Part shown: piece after piece, positions 16,772-23,331 of the stretch | How the letters are laid out: the number at the start of each line of letters is the position of its first letter | How positions within the stretch are numbered: position 1 is the stretch's first letter | Assembly: GCF_013155545.1 (NCBI RefSeq) | Contig: NZ_JABJVV010000009.1 | Location: forward strand, 62,001 to 126,000 | Direction: 5' to 3' | DNA: 64,000 bases | From: Caenimonas soli | GTDB taxonomy: Bacteria > Pseudomonadota > Gammaproteobacteria > Burkholderiales > Burkholderiaceae_C | The notes under the pieces: generated by a model | The model's database searches: none | Told to the model about the DNA's origin: nothing | Seen by the model: only the letters and a program-made list of their open reading frames with translations | Made by a program: the position numbers and the translations under genes

Positions 16772-18097
16772 TCAGGGGCCTGCGCCCGGCCGTGATTCGG
16801 GCCGCGCGCTGTCCTGCGCGCGCGCCATCGCCAGCACCTTGTCGATGCGCTTGCCGTCGAGATCGACCACCTCGAACAACCAGTCGCCGCAATCGATGCG
16901 CTCGCCCGCGGCAGGCAGGCGGCCCGACACCGACATCAGCAGGCCGGCCAGCGTGTTGTAGCGGCCCCGGTCCTCGTCAGGCAAGTCGCGGATGTCCAGG
17001 CGTGCCTTGAGTTCGGCCACCGGCATCAGGCCATCGAGCAGCCAGGATCCGTCCTCGCGCTGTGTCGCCCAGGCATCGTGCTGGGCCACCGGCTGCAATT
17101 CGCCGGTGATGGCCTCCAGCAGGTCGTGCGGAGTCATGAGGCCCTGCACCACGCCGTATTCATCGACCACGAACACCATGCGGCCCGACCTCTGGCGGAA
17201 CTGCTCCAGCAATTCCATGCCCGTCAGCGTCTCGGGCACGAACAGCGCCGGCGCCGCCAGAGATTCCACGGTGGTCCCGCTTTCATCGGGCTCCAGCGCC
17301 AGCAGCTGCGCGACACTGACCACGCCCACCACGTCGTCGAGCGAGCCGCGGCACACGGCATACCAGGAATGCGCCCCGCGCCGGCCGACCTGGCGCAGGC
17401 ACTGGGCGATGGTGCATGAGGCGTCCAGCCACTCGATTTCCGATCTGGGGACCATCATCGACGTCAGCGGCCGGTCGTCCAGGTGAAACACGTTCTGCAC
17501 CATCTGCCGCTCGTGCTGCTCGATGACGCCCGCGTCCACGCCCTCCTCCAGGCTGTGCGCGATCTCCTCTTCGGTCATGCCGCGTGCCAGCGTCATGTCG
17601 ATCGGCAGCAGCTTGAGGACCGCCTGCGTCGATGCCGACAGCAGCTTGACGAACGGCCCGGCCGCGCGGGCCAGCCAGCTCATGGGCTGCGCCAGCACGC
17701 GCGACACGGCTTCGGGGTACAGCTGGCCGATCCGCTTGGGGACCAGCTCGCCGAAGATGATGGTGACGTAGGTGATCAACGTGACCACGATGCCCGTTGC
17801 GACGTAGCTGGACATGCGCGGCCCCGCGCCCAGGCCCTGCAGCCATTCCGCGAGCGCGCTGCTGAAAGCGGCCTCGCCGATGATGCCGTTCAAGACGCCG
17901 ATGGAGGTGATGCCCACCTGCACGGTGGACAGGAAGCGCGTGGGCTGGTCCATGAGGCGCAGCGCCGCAGCGGCGCCGTTGTCTCCGGATTCGGACATTG
18001 CCACCAGGCGCGCCTTGCGGCTGGAAGCCAGCGCCATCTCCGACATGGCAAAAACCCCGTTCAGCACCGTGAGCAGCGCGATCAGCAGGATTTCCAT
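16772..18097 (-). CDS. CNNM/CorC-type transporter protein ('hemolysin family')
   Basis: 441 residues. An N-terminal DUF21 domain has four hydrophobic segments (about 1-150, including GVLNGIIGEAAFSSALAEWL). A CBS pair follows (about 200-330, HSWYAVCRGSLDDVVGVVSV ... DEYGVVQGLMTPHDLLEAI), then a C-terminal CorC_HlyC domain (about 345-425). This architecture is that of the UPF0053/YfjD/MpfA group, linked to magnesium export or tolerance; the 'hemolysin' label is historical. It is divergent from the original apaH start now cut off by the prophage. Confidence 0.9.
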   Translation of the reverse strand: MEILLIALLTVLNGVFAMSEMALASSRKARLVAMSESGDNGAAAALRLMDQPTRFLSTVQVGITSIGVLNGIIGEAAFSSALAEWLQGLGAGPRMSSYVATGIVVTLITYVTIIFGELVPKRIGQLYPEAVSRVLAQPMSWLARAAGPFVKLLSASTQAVLKLLPIDMTLARGMTEEEIAHSLEEGVDAGVIEQHERQMVQNVFHLDDRPLTSMMVPRSEIEWLDASCTIAQCLRQVGRRGAHSWYAVCRGSLDDVVGVVSVAQLLALEPDESGTTVESLAAPALFVPETLTGMELLEQFRQRSGRMVFVVDEYGVVQGLMTPHDLLEAITGELQPVAQHDAWATQREDGSWLLDGLMPVAELKARLDIRDLPDEDRGRYNTLAGLLMSVSGRLPAAGERIDCGDWLFEVVDLDGKRIDKVLAMARAQDSARPESRPGAGP

Positions 18098-18121
18098 GAA
18101 CTAGGGAGAGAATGGCACACC

Positions 18122-18154
18122 ATGGGACTTTACTTTATTGGTGACATGGTCTAA
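18122..18154 (+). pseudogene. Severed original 5' end of apaH
   Basis: The frame from ATG 18122 reads M-G-L-Y-F-I-G-D-M-V-stop. The first eight residues match the conserved ApaH N-terminus (M-A-L-Y-x-I-G-D-V/I-Q-G), and the frame then breaks into prophage sequence. AGGGAG lies upstream. It is read as the host's original apaH start, separated from the body of the gene at 25801 onward by insertion of the inovirus at ATTGGTGAC. Confidence 0.8.
18137..18145 (+). other. Left attachment core (attL) of the inovirus
   Basis: ATTGGTGAC, followed by ATGG. It encodes I-G-D of the severed apaH start and is identical to the core at 25801-25809. The crossover is assigned within this 9-base identity. Confidence 0.8.
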
Positions 18155-18185
18155 ATTCCGCAGAACATCGAAACTCAAAAATGAT

Positions 18186-18206
18186 GGGCCCGTCGGGCCC
18201 TTTTTT
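18186..18206. terminator. Intrinsic terminator just inside the prophage left end
   Basis: GGGCCC-GTC-GGGCCC followed by six T on the + strand, and by A then ATTTTT-like sequence on the other strand, so it may work both ways. In the circular phage it would lie about 40 bases downstream of the repressor stop and attP. In the prophage it is 7.6 kb away from the repressor. Confidence 0.75.
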
Positions 18207-18207
18207 C

Positions 18208-18462
18208 ATGGCTAACACACTACTGCCTACCGGATTCGACATTGAACTCGATATCGCATACGAAAAATGGACACAAGCCCTAAAAGACCTTGCGACAGCC
18301 GAGGACCGCCTCTTCAAAATAAGGCGCAGTCTTACCCAGCAGGAGTTTCAAAAATTGAAGGTGGAGATCGCACACAAAAAGAAAGTAACCGACGAGCTAT
18401 TTGAAGCCCTCCGAACCTTATTCGAAGAAGAGTCGCGGCTGCTGCCCTTGCCACCGGGATAA
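18208..18462 (+). CDS. Small charged phage protein of unknown function
   Basis: 84 residues from ATG 18208 (the frame is open 9 codons further up through the terminator hairpin). It is rich in K, E and L, and residues 25-75 look like an uninterrupted helical or coiled-coil region (WTQALKDLATAEDRLF ... VTDELFEALRTLFEEES). Base composition is lower in GC than host genes. No ribosome-binding site is visible because the T-tract of the hairpin abuts the ATG, so either translation is unusual or the start is elsewhere. No family is recognised. Confidence 0.5.
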   Translation: MANTLLPTGFDIELDIAYEKWTQALKDLATAEDRLFKIRRSLTQQEFQKLKVEIAHKKKVTDELFEALRTLFEEESRLLPLPPG

Positions 18463-18495
18463 CACCACGCCCTTGAGCGCTAACGCACACGCGGG

Positions 18496-19107
18496 TCACG
18501 CAGCAACATACGCCCCCAGCACCGGCAACCGCCTCAGCTTCGGCGCATCCGGCCTCGACGCAATCCAGATCGAGCGCCACACGGTTGACTCGCTGCACTC
18601 GAAAATATCCGCCAGCAACGGTATCGTAAATAGGCCCGTTTCGCGCAACTTGAAAATCTCGGCCGCATCACCGACCGATACCGCCCTCGGCTGACCTCCC
18701 CAGCGCACGCCCCGACGATACGCCGCTACTTGCCCGGCAATTGCGCGCTCACGGATCAGCGACCGTTCAAATTGCCCCACGGCACCGAGGATTTGCACTA
18801 TGAACGTGCCCACCGCCGACGAGGTGTCAATCGGTTCCGTGAGGCTACGAAAACCGGCGCCCATGTGCTGGATCGCCTCAAGGATGGTCAGCAGGTCCTT
18901 AAGACTTCGTGCCACCCTGTCCAACTTGTAGACCACCAGCACATCACCCGGCTTGAGCACCGCGATAGCGGCCCGCAACTGCGGTCGATCCCCTACAGAA
19001 CTGCGCTTCTCCGAAAAGACACGCTCGACCCCAGCGGCCTTAAGCGCGTCCAACTGCAAATGATTTTCCTGTTCGCTGGTTGATACCCGCGCATAGCCGT
19101 ACTGCAT
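18496..19107 (-). CDS. Serine recombinase (resolvase/invertase family), probable phage integrase
   Basis: 203-residue small serine recombinase. The catalytic serine is in YGYARVSTSEQ (about residue 9), other conserved segments are LDRVARSLKDLL and GQFERSLIRERAIAG, and the C-terminal helix-turn-helix is TIPLLADIFECSESTVWRS. ATG 19107 is chosen over the longer frame because it directly precedes the conserved first strand and has a GAGGG/GTGAGG purine run upstream. It is the only recombinase in the element, and the boundaries are not a dif-like site. It is therefore the best candidate for integration at the ATTGGTGAC core. Confidence 0.88.
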   Translation of the reverse strand: MQYGYARVSTSEQENHLQLDALKAAGVERVFSEKRSSVGDRPQLRAAIAVLKPGDVLVVYKLDRVARSLKDLLTILEAIQHMGAGFRSLTEPIDTSSAVGTFIVQILGAVGQFERSLIRERAIAGQVAAYRRGVRWGGQPRAVSVGDAAEIFKLRETGLFTIPLLADIFECSESTVWRSIWIASRPDAPKLRRLPVLGAYVAA

Positions 19108-19339
19108 ATTCCTCACCCTCACCCGCTTCTTATTGGCGGGGAGAATACCGTTTATCAGGACGCGCTGCCTGCGGATCGGCCAACGCATGTCGGTCACACG
19201 CAGGCTATGAAACGGGCTCGGCAGACGCGCTGCAGCGGCCTAGCGCGAACGATCATGATCCGGCTGGCATGGTGGTACTGTCGTTGCAATGGCGGCGCTA
19301 CTGCGGGGCCGCTACGCGGACCTCTGGCAGCGCCTTTTC
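19108..19339. other. Phage intergenic region between recombinase and 27-residue peptide
   Basis: 232 bases with no convincing gene. Inoviruses carry an origin of replication and packaging hairpin in their main intergenic region, and this is the largest leftward gap in the element. No specific nick site or strong hairpin could be assigned by eye. Confidence 0.4.
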
Positions 19340-19423
19340 CTATTCGTCGACCGCAAGACGGGACGCGCAGTGGTAAACCAAGCTGGCGAGAACTGCCCAA
19401 ATGATCAGATACCACCAGGTCAT
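19340..19423 (-). CDS. 27-residue membrane peptide coupled to the Zot/pI gene
   Basis: Reads MTWWYLIIWAVLASLVYHC then a short charged tail ending AVDE. One hydrophobic helix (about 3-18). Its ATG overlaps the stop of the Zot-like ATPase by 4 bases (ATGA), the same coupling used throughout this operon, which supports translation. The Zot-like protein upstream lacks the transmembrane segment usual for pI, so this peptide may supply a membrane anchor or be a minor coat protein. Neither role is proven. Confidence 0.6.
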   Translation of the reverse strand: MTWWYLIIWAVLASLVYHCASRLAVDE

Positions 19424-20289
19424 AACACCCCCTGCAAGTTGAGTTGCCGCGCATAGTACCAACGCCGATCAGGTGGCAGGCGCTCAAGCCGTTGGACCAG
19501 CGGCAGCTTGGGCCGTAGAGGCGGCTTGGCACCTCGAGCCAGCAAGCGAGCTACCCAGCCCTGCGGCGACCCCTGAACACTGTGCCTGCCCTTCAAATGC
19601 CACGCGCTCAGATAGCTGAACGAGCCCATAAACTTCTCGTCGCGAAACCCCTCATCAGCGGGATTGCGAGCCCACTCGCGGAAAATCTGGCGCGTGTCAT
19701 AGGCGTTGTTCACATCGTCAGCGCGATACCACTCGCGATCCACCACGACGCCAGGAACGTCCTGCAAACTGATGTTGGCCATGTGGCACCGCGGCATCTT
19801 GCCGTACTTGCCGAGGAAGGGACCGATCAGCGGGATTTTGACGCGATCCAGGCGCACGCACTTGACCAAATACTCGGCCAGCGCCTTACGTAGCTGCTTG
19901 TCGATCATGTCCAAATCCTGAACGATCAAATAGCAGTCCCAGCCCTTCTTGCGTGCGTGAATGAACCAGTCAATGAGAGCGGACCGGCCCTTGTCGCCAA
20001 ACGACCGCGCGTTGAGCCAGGACCCGGCCTCATCGAGCACCATGACGCCGTTTTTTTCCTCGTCCATGCTGTCCGGATTACCGTGGCCTACCGCATCCAG
20101 ATCGGCAGGCGTCGGACGATCCGGCACGCGAGAAATGGACAGCCGATTGTTGGCGGGCATCAAGTTTTCAGGCCACAGGTCAAAGTTAGTCGCCACCCGC
20201 CTGACTTCGAACGCAGCATCGCGCATCACCTGAACGCCGTACTTGCCCTTCCCTGTGCCAAGCTTGCCAGTAACGATGTAGCTGGGCAT
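19420..20289 (-). CDS. Zonular occludens toxin-like morphogenesis ATPase (pI family)
   Basis: 289-residue inoviral assembly ATPase. Walker A is GKLGTGKGK (about residues 8-16) and Walker B is GVMVLDEAGSWLNAR (about 80-95), followed by the Zot-family segment WFIHARKKGWDCYLIVQDL. pI proteins drive phage extrusion through the envelope. Unlike M13 pI and CTX Zot, no hydrophobic segment is seen in the C-terminal 100 residues, which are basic and proline-rich. It starts 3 bases after the pVI-like gene. Confidence 0.92.
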   Translation of the reverse strand: MPSYIVTGKLGTGKGKYGVQVMRDAAFEVRRVATNFDLWPENLMPANNRLSISRVPDRPTPADLDAVGHGNPDSMDEEKNGVMVLDEAGSWLNARSFGDKGRSALIDWFIHARKKGWDCYLIVQDLDMIDKQLRKALAEYLVKCVRLDRVKIPLIGPFLGKYGKMPRCHMANISLQDVPGVVVDREWYRADDVNNAYDTRQIFREWARNPADEGFRDEKFMGSFSYLSAWHLKGRHSVQGSPQGWVARLLARGAKPPLRPKLPLVQRLERLPPDRRWYYARQLNLQGVL

Positions 20290-20292
20290 GGC

Positions 20293-20619
20293 TCAGGCCT
20301 TGACGAACAGGTGCAACAGATCGCGCTGCCACGTGTAGACCGTGCAGGCCGTCCAGAGCGTGTAGTAGGTGCTGATGCAAAACGGCGCAGCCGGCGGAAT
20401 GCCCATGGTCAATGCATCGATGAAGATCGAATGCGCGCCGCTGGTATAGGCATGGAGCGCAAACACCAACGAGCGGAACAGCACAAAAAGCCCGAGCGTC
20501 AAGCCGGACATAGCCACAACGGCTGCAACACCAAACGCCACCTTGCGCGTGAAGTACTGCGCGAGGAAGGCAACGAGGCCAGAGAACAACGTCGAGAGAA
20601 GACCACCGAGCAACGGCAT
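20293..20619 (-). CDS. pVI-like minor coat / membrane protein
   Basis: 108 residues with three hydrophobic segments (about 1-20, 28-52 and 78-95), starting MPLLGGLLSTLFSGLVAF. Size, topology and position between the adsorption protein and the Zot ATPase match pVI-like (DUF5455/DUF2523-type) proteins that cap the virion end with pIII. Its ATG shares a base with the stop of the upstream gene (TAATG). Confidence 0.85.
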   Translation of the reverse strand: MPLLGGLLSTLFSGLVAFLAQYFTRKVAFGVAAVVAMSGLTLGLFVLFRSLVFALHAYTSGAHSIFIDALTMGIPPAAPFCISTYYTLWTACTVYTWQRDLLHLFVKA

Positions 20620-21941
20620 TACGAGACTCCTTTACCCATGACTCGGCCCATCATCCCCAGGCAGGCGAGGAAGGTACCGAAGACCCAAAGAAAATTCATG
20701 ACGCCCAGCACATACGGTTTTAAAACGCACATGTCCACCAAGATCACAAAATCAATCACCGGCATGGTGCCCAGGTTCCAAGGCGAGCACCCGGCCTGCG
20801 GTTGCGCCCATGCAGGGATCGCCCAATTGGTGTCTTTGCCCGAGGCGGAAGTGATCGACGCGAGCGTCGAATTGCGCAGCCCGTCCGACGCCGTCATTTC
20901 CTCGCCTGACTTCTTGTACGCCTCCGCACCATTGGGCGTGCCGGTTTCATCGATCGCGCATTTAGGCTGACCCGGTGCGCCGCACGCCAACTGTTCTTGA
21001 CCCGCAACCGAAGACTTGGTGCCGGTCGGCGGCGCTGTGGGCGTGGGCGTGACGCGCGTTCCATCGGGATAAACACGCGTGCCGTCCGTGGTGGAAGACG
21101 GGCCCCCTGCGTTGCTCCCGCTGCCACTAGCGGGGATGGCTGGCGCAGTGCTGCCGCCCGACGATCCCGCTGTCGGATTGCCTTCAACGATGGTCTTGCT
21201 GCGCGGAGGCACACCGGACGTCGGCGCAGACTTCGACACGCACGTCAACTTGTCATTGATATAGCCGAGCGATCCATCGCACGGCGGCACCGTTGCCGTC
21301 GGGTTGATCATCGGCTTTTCAGCTGGTGTTTCGGTGCAGCTGGTGGCCGTGCTGGTGAACCGCCAATCGCACGAGCCGCGATACAAGCCCGTGGCCGTGG
21401 GCGTCTTCGAAATCCAGCAGTCCCCGAGATCGGCAACAGTGGTGCCGCGAGTCTGTACACAGGAATTGACGCACATCGAGGCGGGCGGGTCTTCGACGCT
21501 AGAGCCGCCCGGTGAACCGTCAGGCTTCAAATCCGGAACGCCGGTCGTTGGATTGGCCGAGCGGTAGTAGCCCTGCGTGACATTGTGAGTGGTTTGAGCG
21601 CCTGGGCTAAGGCTACAAGAGGCCGGACCACACGTGACCGTCCGCGATCCCATCGGACCGGTGTAGGTGTTGCCAGTGGCAGATCGAAAGATGCTCCATT
21701 GCGAAGTGTTGCACAGACTCACAGCGCCTTGGGTTGGACCAAGCTGAGGCGAGGAAGCCGCCCAATTAGCGTTGTGCCAATCAACCGCAGATTGACACTG
21801 TGCAGCCGTGCTGCTGCCCCACGACGACTGACTATCCATGTAGGAGCCGCCCGTTTGATACCAGCGGTATTCAATGCAATCTACCGCCCAGACAGACAGC
21901 GCGACCAGCACGAGAGACACCGCGACGACGAAGCGTTTCAT
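20619..21941 (-). CDS. pIII-like adsorption protein (TspB-type)
   Basis: 440 residues: a signal peptide (MKRFVVAVSLVLVALSVWA), a cysteine-rich N-terminal region, a low-complexity linker rich in G, S, T and P (about 270-335), and a C-terminal motif QLACGAPGQPKCAIDETGTP shared with TspB-type proteins. Hydrophobic anchors lie near residues 395-435. Such proteins bind the receptor pilus and release the virion from the membrane. ATG 21941 is chosen over the longer frame because it starts the signal peptide and overlaps the stop of the small lipoprotein gene (ATGA). Confidence 0.9.
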   Translation of the reverse strand: MKRFVVAVSLVLVALSVWAVDCIEYRWYQTGGSYMDSQSSWGSSTAAQCQSAVDWHNANWAASSPQLGPTQGAVSLCNTSQWSIFRSATGNTYTGPMGSRTVTCGPASCSLSPGAQTTHNVTQGYYRSANPTTGVPDLKPDGSPGGSSVEDPPASMCVNSCVQTRGTTVADLGDCWISKTPTATGLYRGSCDWRFTSTATSCTETPAEKPMINPTATVPPCDGSLGYINDKLTCVSKSAPTSGVPPRSKTIVEGNPTAGSSGGSTAPAIPASGSGSNAGGPSSTTDGTRVYPDGTRVTPTPTAPPTGTKSSVAGQEQLACGAPGQPKCAIDETGTPNGAEAYKKSGEEMTASDGLRNSTLASITSASGKDTNWAIPAWAQPQAGCSPWNLGTMPVIDFVILVDMCVLKPYVLGVMNFLWVFGTFLACLGMMGRVMGKGVS

Positions 21942-22114
21942 AGGTCCAGCTTTTTGTTCCACGGCCTCCGCTTGGCGGCGCAGTGATCCCAACCCGAATT
22001 GACCTGACGCTCACAGTCGCCAAGCAATCGAAAACTTCCACGCTCATCGCGAGGGAGTGCAACACACCCCCCCACGACGAGGGACAGCAGCAGTAATGCA
22101 GCTGCCCGGTTCAT
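21938..22114 (-). CDS. Small lipoprotein-like phage protein
   Basis: 58 residues, too short for most gene callers: MNRAAALLLLSLVVGGC then a polar domain with two more cysteines. The signal peptide with a lipobox-like L-V-V-G-G-C suggests processing by signal peptidase II. It shares a base with the major coat stop (TGATG) and overlaps the adsorption-protein start by 4 bases, so it belongs to the operon. Possible roles are a minor virion component or a superinfection or envelope factor; none is established. Confidence 0.7.
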   Translation of the reverse strand: MNRAAALLLLSLVVGGCVALPRDERGSFRLLGDCERQVNSGWDHCAAKRRPWNKKLDL

Positions 22115-22350
22115 CACGCAGCGCCGCGCAGACGCTTGATGAACTTGGCACCGACGCCCCAGCCGACCGAGCCCAGCGCGATGACGACCATGGCAAGGCC
22201 ACCGATGGCAGCGATTGCCAGCACGGCGACCTTACCGCTGGTGATGGCTTCCTCGGGCGTGGTGGGGTCCACAGCCATCGCCAACATGGGAGCCGATGCC
22301 AAGGCGAAGCAGGCAGCGCGAGCGGTCAGGTTTTTCAGTTTCACGTTCAT
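22114..22350 (-). CDS. Major coat protein precursor (pVIII-like)
   Basis: 78-residue precursor with a signal peptide of about 26 residues ending MLAMA. The mature protein of about 52 residues begins VDPTTPEEAITSGK and has one long hydrophobic helix (KVAVLAIAAIGGLAMVVIAL) and a basic C-terminus (KFIKRLRGAA). This is the classic layout of an inovirus major coat protein: acidic outside, basic inside against DNA. GGAG lies 8 bases before ATG 22350. Confidence 0.92.
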   Translation of the reverse strand: MNVKLKNLTARAACFALASAPMLAMAVDPTTPEEAITSGKVAVLAIAAIGGLAMVVIALGSVGWGVGAKFIKRLRGAA

Positions 22351-22362
22351 GTCTCTATCTCC

Positions 22363-22385
22363 AAAAAATCCGGCAAAAGCACCGG
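22363..22385 (-). terminator. Weak hairpin and T-tract ahead of the major coat gene
   Basis: On the minus strand CCGG-N8-CCGG is followed by A and six T. The stem is short, so this may be a partial terminator or attenuator adjusting coat-protein output relative to the upstream replication genes. Confidence 0.35.
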
Positions 22386-22425
22386 CCCGTTGCACCCTTC
22401 GAAAAGGGCACAAGAGGCTGTAGCC

Positions 22426-22539
22426 TCATCCCGAAGACCCCATGTCCTTGATGAACTTCGCCGCCGTGCCGAACTTGACGCCGACGAAGTACGCCACTAC
22501 CAGGCCGATCACATACGACGCGACACCGGCTTCGCTCAT
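22426..22539 (-). CDS. 37-residue phage membrane protein (minor coat candidate)
   Basis: Starts MSEAGVASYVIGLVVAYF, with one hydrophobic helix and the basic tail KFGTAAKFIKDMGSSG, which resembles the C-terminus of the major coat protein (GAKFIKRL). Its ATG overlaps the stop of the 33-residue gene (ATGA). Size and topology fit a pVII/pIX-like tip protein or a second coat protein. Confidence 0.75.
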   Translation of the reverse strand: MSEAGVASYVIGLVVAYFVGVKFGTAAKFIKDMGSSG

Positions 22540-22637
22540 ACGCCCGCCCGGCCTTGCCGGTACCCAGCAACGAATGCAAAAAACAAGGTCGCCACCACAA
22601 ACAGCGTGGTGAGCGGAAGGTCCATGGTGGAACTCAT
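22536..22637 (-). CDS. 33-residue phage membrane protein (pVII/pIX-like candidate)
   Basis: MSSTMDLPLTTLFVVATLFF then AFVAGYRQGRAGV: one hydrophobic helix and a basic tail. It overlaps both neighbours by ATGA junctions and has GGAGTG upstream. M13 pVII and pIX are 33 and 32 residues, so size, topology and position upstream of the major coat gene fit a tip protein. Confidence 0.7.
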   Translation of the reverse strand: MSSTMDLPLTTLFVVATLFFAFVAGYRQGRAGV

Positions 22638-22969
22638 ACAGGCACTCCGGAAAAATCGTTATCCCCGTGATTACCATCGGGGACGCTCGACACAGCTGCG
22701 CCGCCTGCGCCCCCCGCTACGCGGAGAGCTGCGGCGGCTTCGCCCTGCGGCGGGTAGTCGTTGAAGGTGCCCAGGCGATCCAGGTCGATCAGAATTGGCT
22801 GATCGTCAGGCTCGCAGTTGTCCAGCACCAGCTGATAGGCGGTTTCGACGTCCGCCACAACGCCGCCGCCCGCCTCCCGCAGGGACACCACCCACTCAGG
22901 CTGGCCGTCTTCCAGCGACGGGCACAAAAAGCGCCCGGTACTGGCTGACTGGACGAGCAGGCGCGCCAT
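22634..22969 (-). CDS. Phage protein of unknown function (111 residues)
   Basis: Starts MARLLVQSASTGRFLCPS. Soluble, acidic and without hydrophobic helices. The central segment VADVETAYQLVLDNCEPDDQ looks like a folded domain and the C-terminus is glycine-rich. It lies 2 bases after the ssDNA-binding gene and overlaps the 33-residue gene by ATGA. No family is recognised; the position suggests a role in the switch from replication to assembly. Confidence 0.7.
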   Translation of the reverse strand: MARLLVQSASTGRFLCPSLEDGQPEWVVSLREAGGGVVADVETAYQLVLDNCEPDDQPILIDLDRLGTFNDYPPQGEAAAALRVAGGAGGAAVSSVPDGNHGDNDFSGVPV

Positions 22970-22971
22970 GC

Positions 22972-23301
22972 TTAGACCTTGACCGACGCCGGAGCGGCTT
23001 TTGCCATCTCGAGCGGGCGGATCGCCAGAAGGGTCAGCTTCATGCCGTCCTCGCGTGCCGCTTCCAGGCCCATGGTCGCCACCGCCTTGATAGGCAGCGA
23101 GCCGCCCAGGTGCGCCCACTTGTCGAACTCGGTGTGGTCGCCCAGCTTGAAGGGACGCGTCACGCGGCCGATAGAGCGGCCCGCGCCGTTTTCCTTCAGG
23201 TCCACCTCACAGTGGAACGTGGTGGACGAGAACGCCTTGTTCTCGAAAGTGCCGCTCGACTCCTTGACGGCGTGAACGATGACTTGCATTTCAGTTTGCA
23301 T
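22972..23301 (-). CDS. Inoviral single-stranded DNA-binding protein (pV-like)
   Basis: 109 residues starting MQTEMQVIVHAVKESSGTFENKAF, a beta-rich OB-like sequence downstream of Rep, the position of gene V in filamentous phages. It would coat nascent viral strand DNA for export. AGGA lies 5 bases before ATG 23301. A second in-frame ATG at 23289 is less well placed. Confidence 0.78.
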   Translation of the reverse strand: MQTEMQVIVHAVKESSGTFENKAFSSTTFHCEVDLKENGAGRSIGRVTRPFKLGDHTEFDKWAHLGGSLPIKAVATMGLEAAREDGMKLTLLAIRPLEMAKAAPASVKV

Positions 23302-23331
23302 GGTTTTCCTTTGTGGTCCCGTGGTTGACGG

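Noticed and set aside
18121..18180. dif site at the prophage left end
   Set aside because: No 28-base XerC/XerD-type palindrome is visible; the boundary is the ATTGGTGAC core shared with apaH.
19194..19532. 112-codon - strand frame between Zot and the recombinase
   Set aside because: Overlaps the Zot 3' end out of frame; the 27-codon frame with an ATGA junction is better supported.
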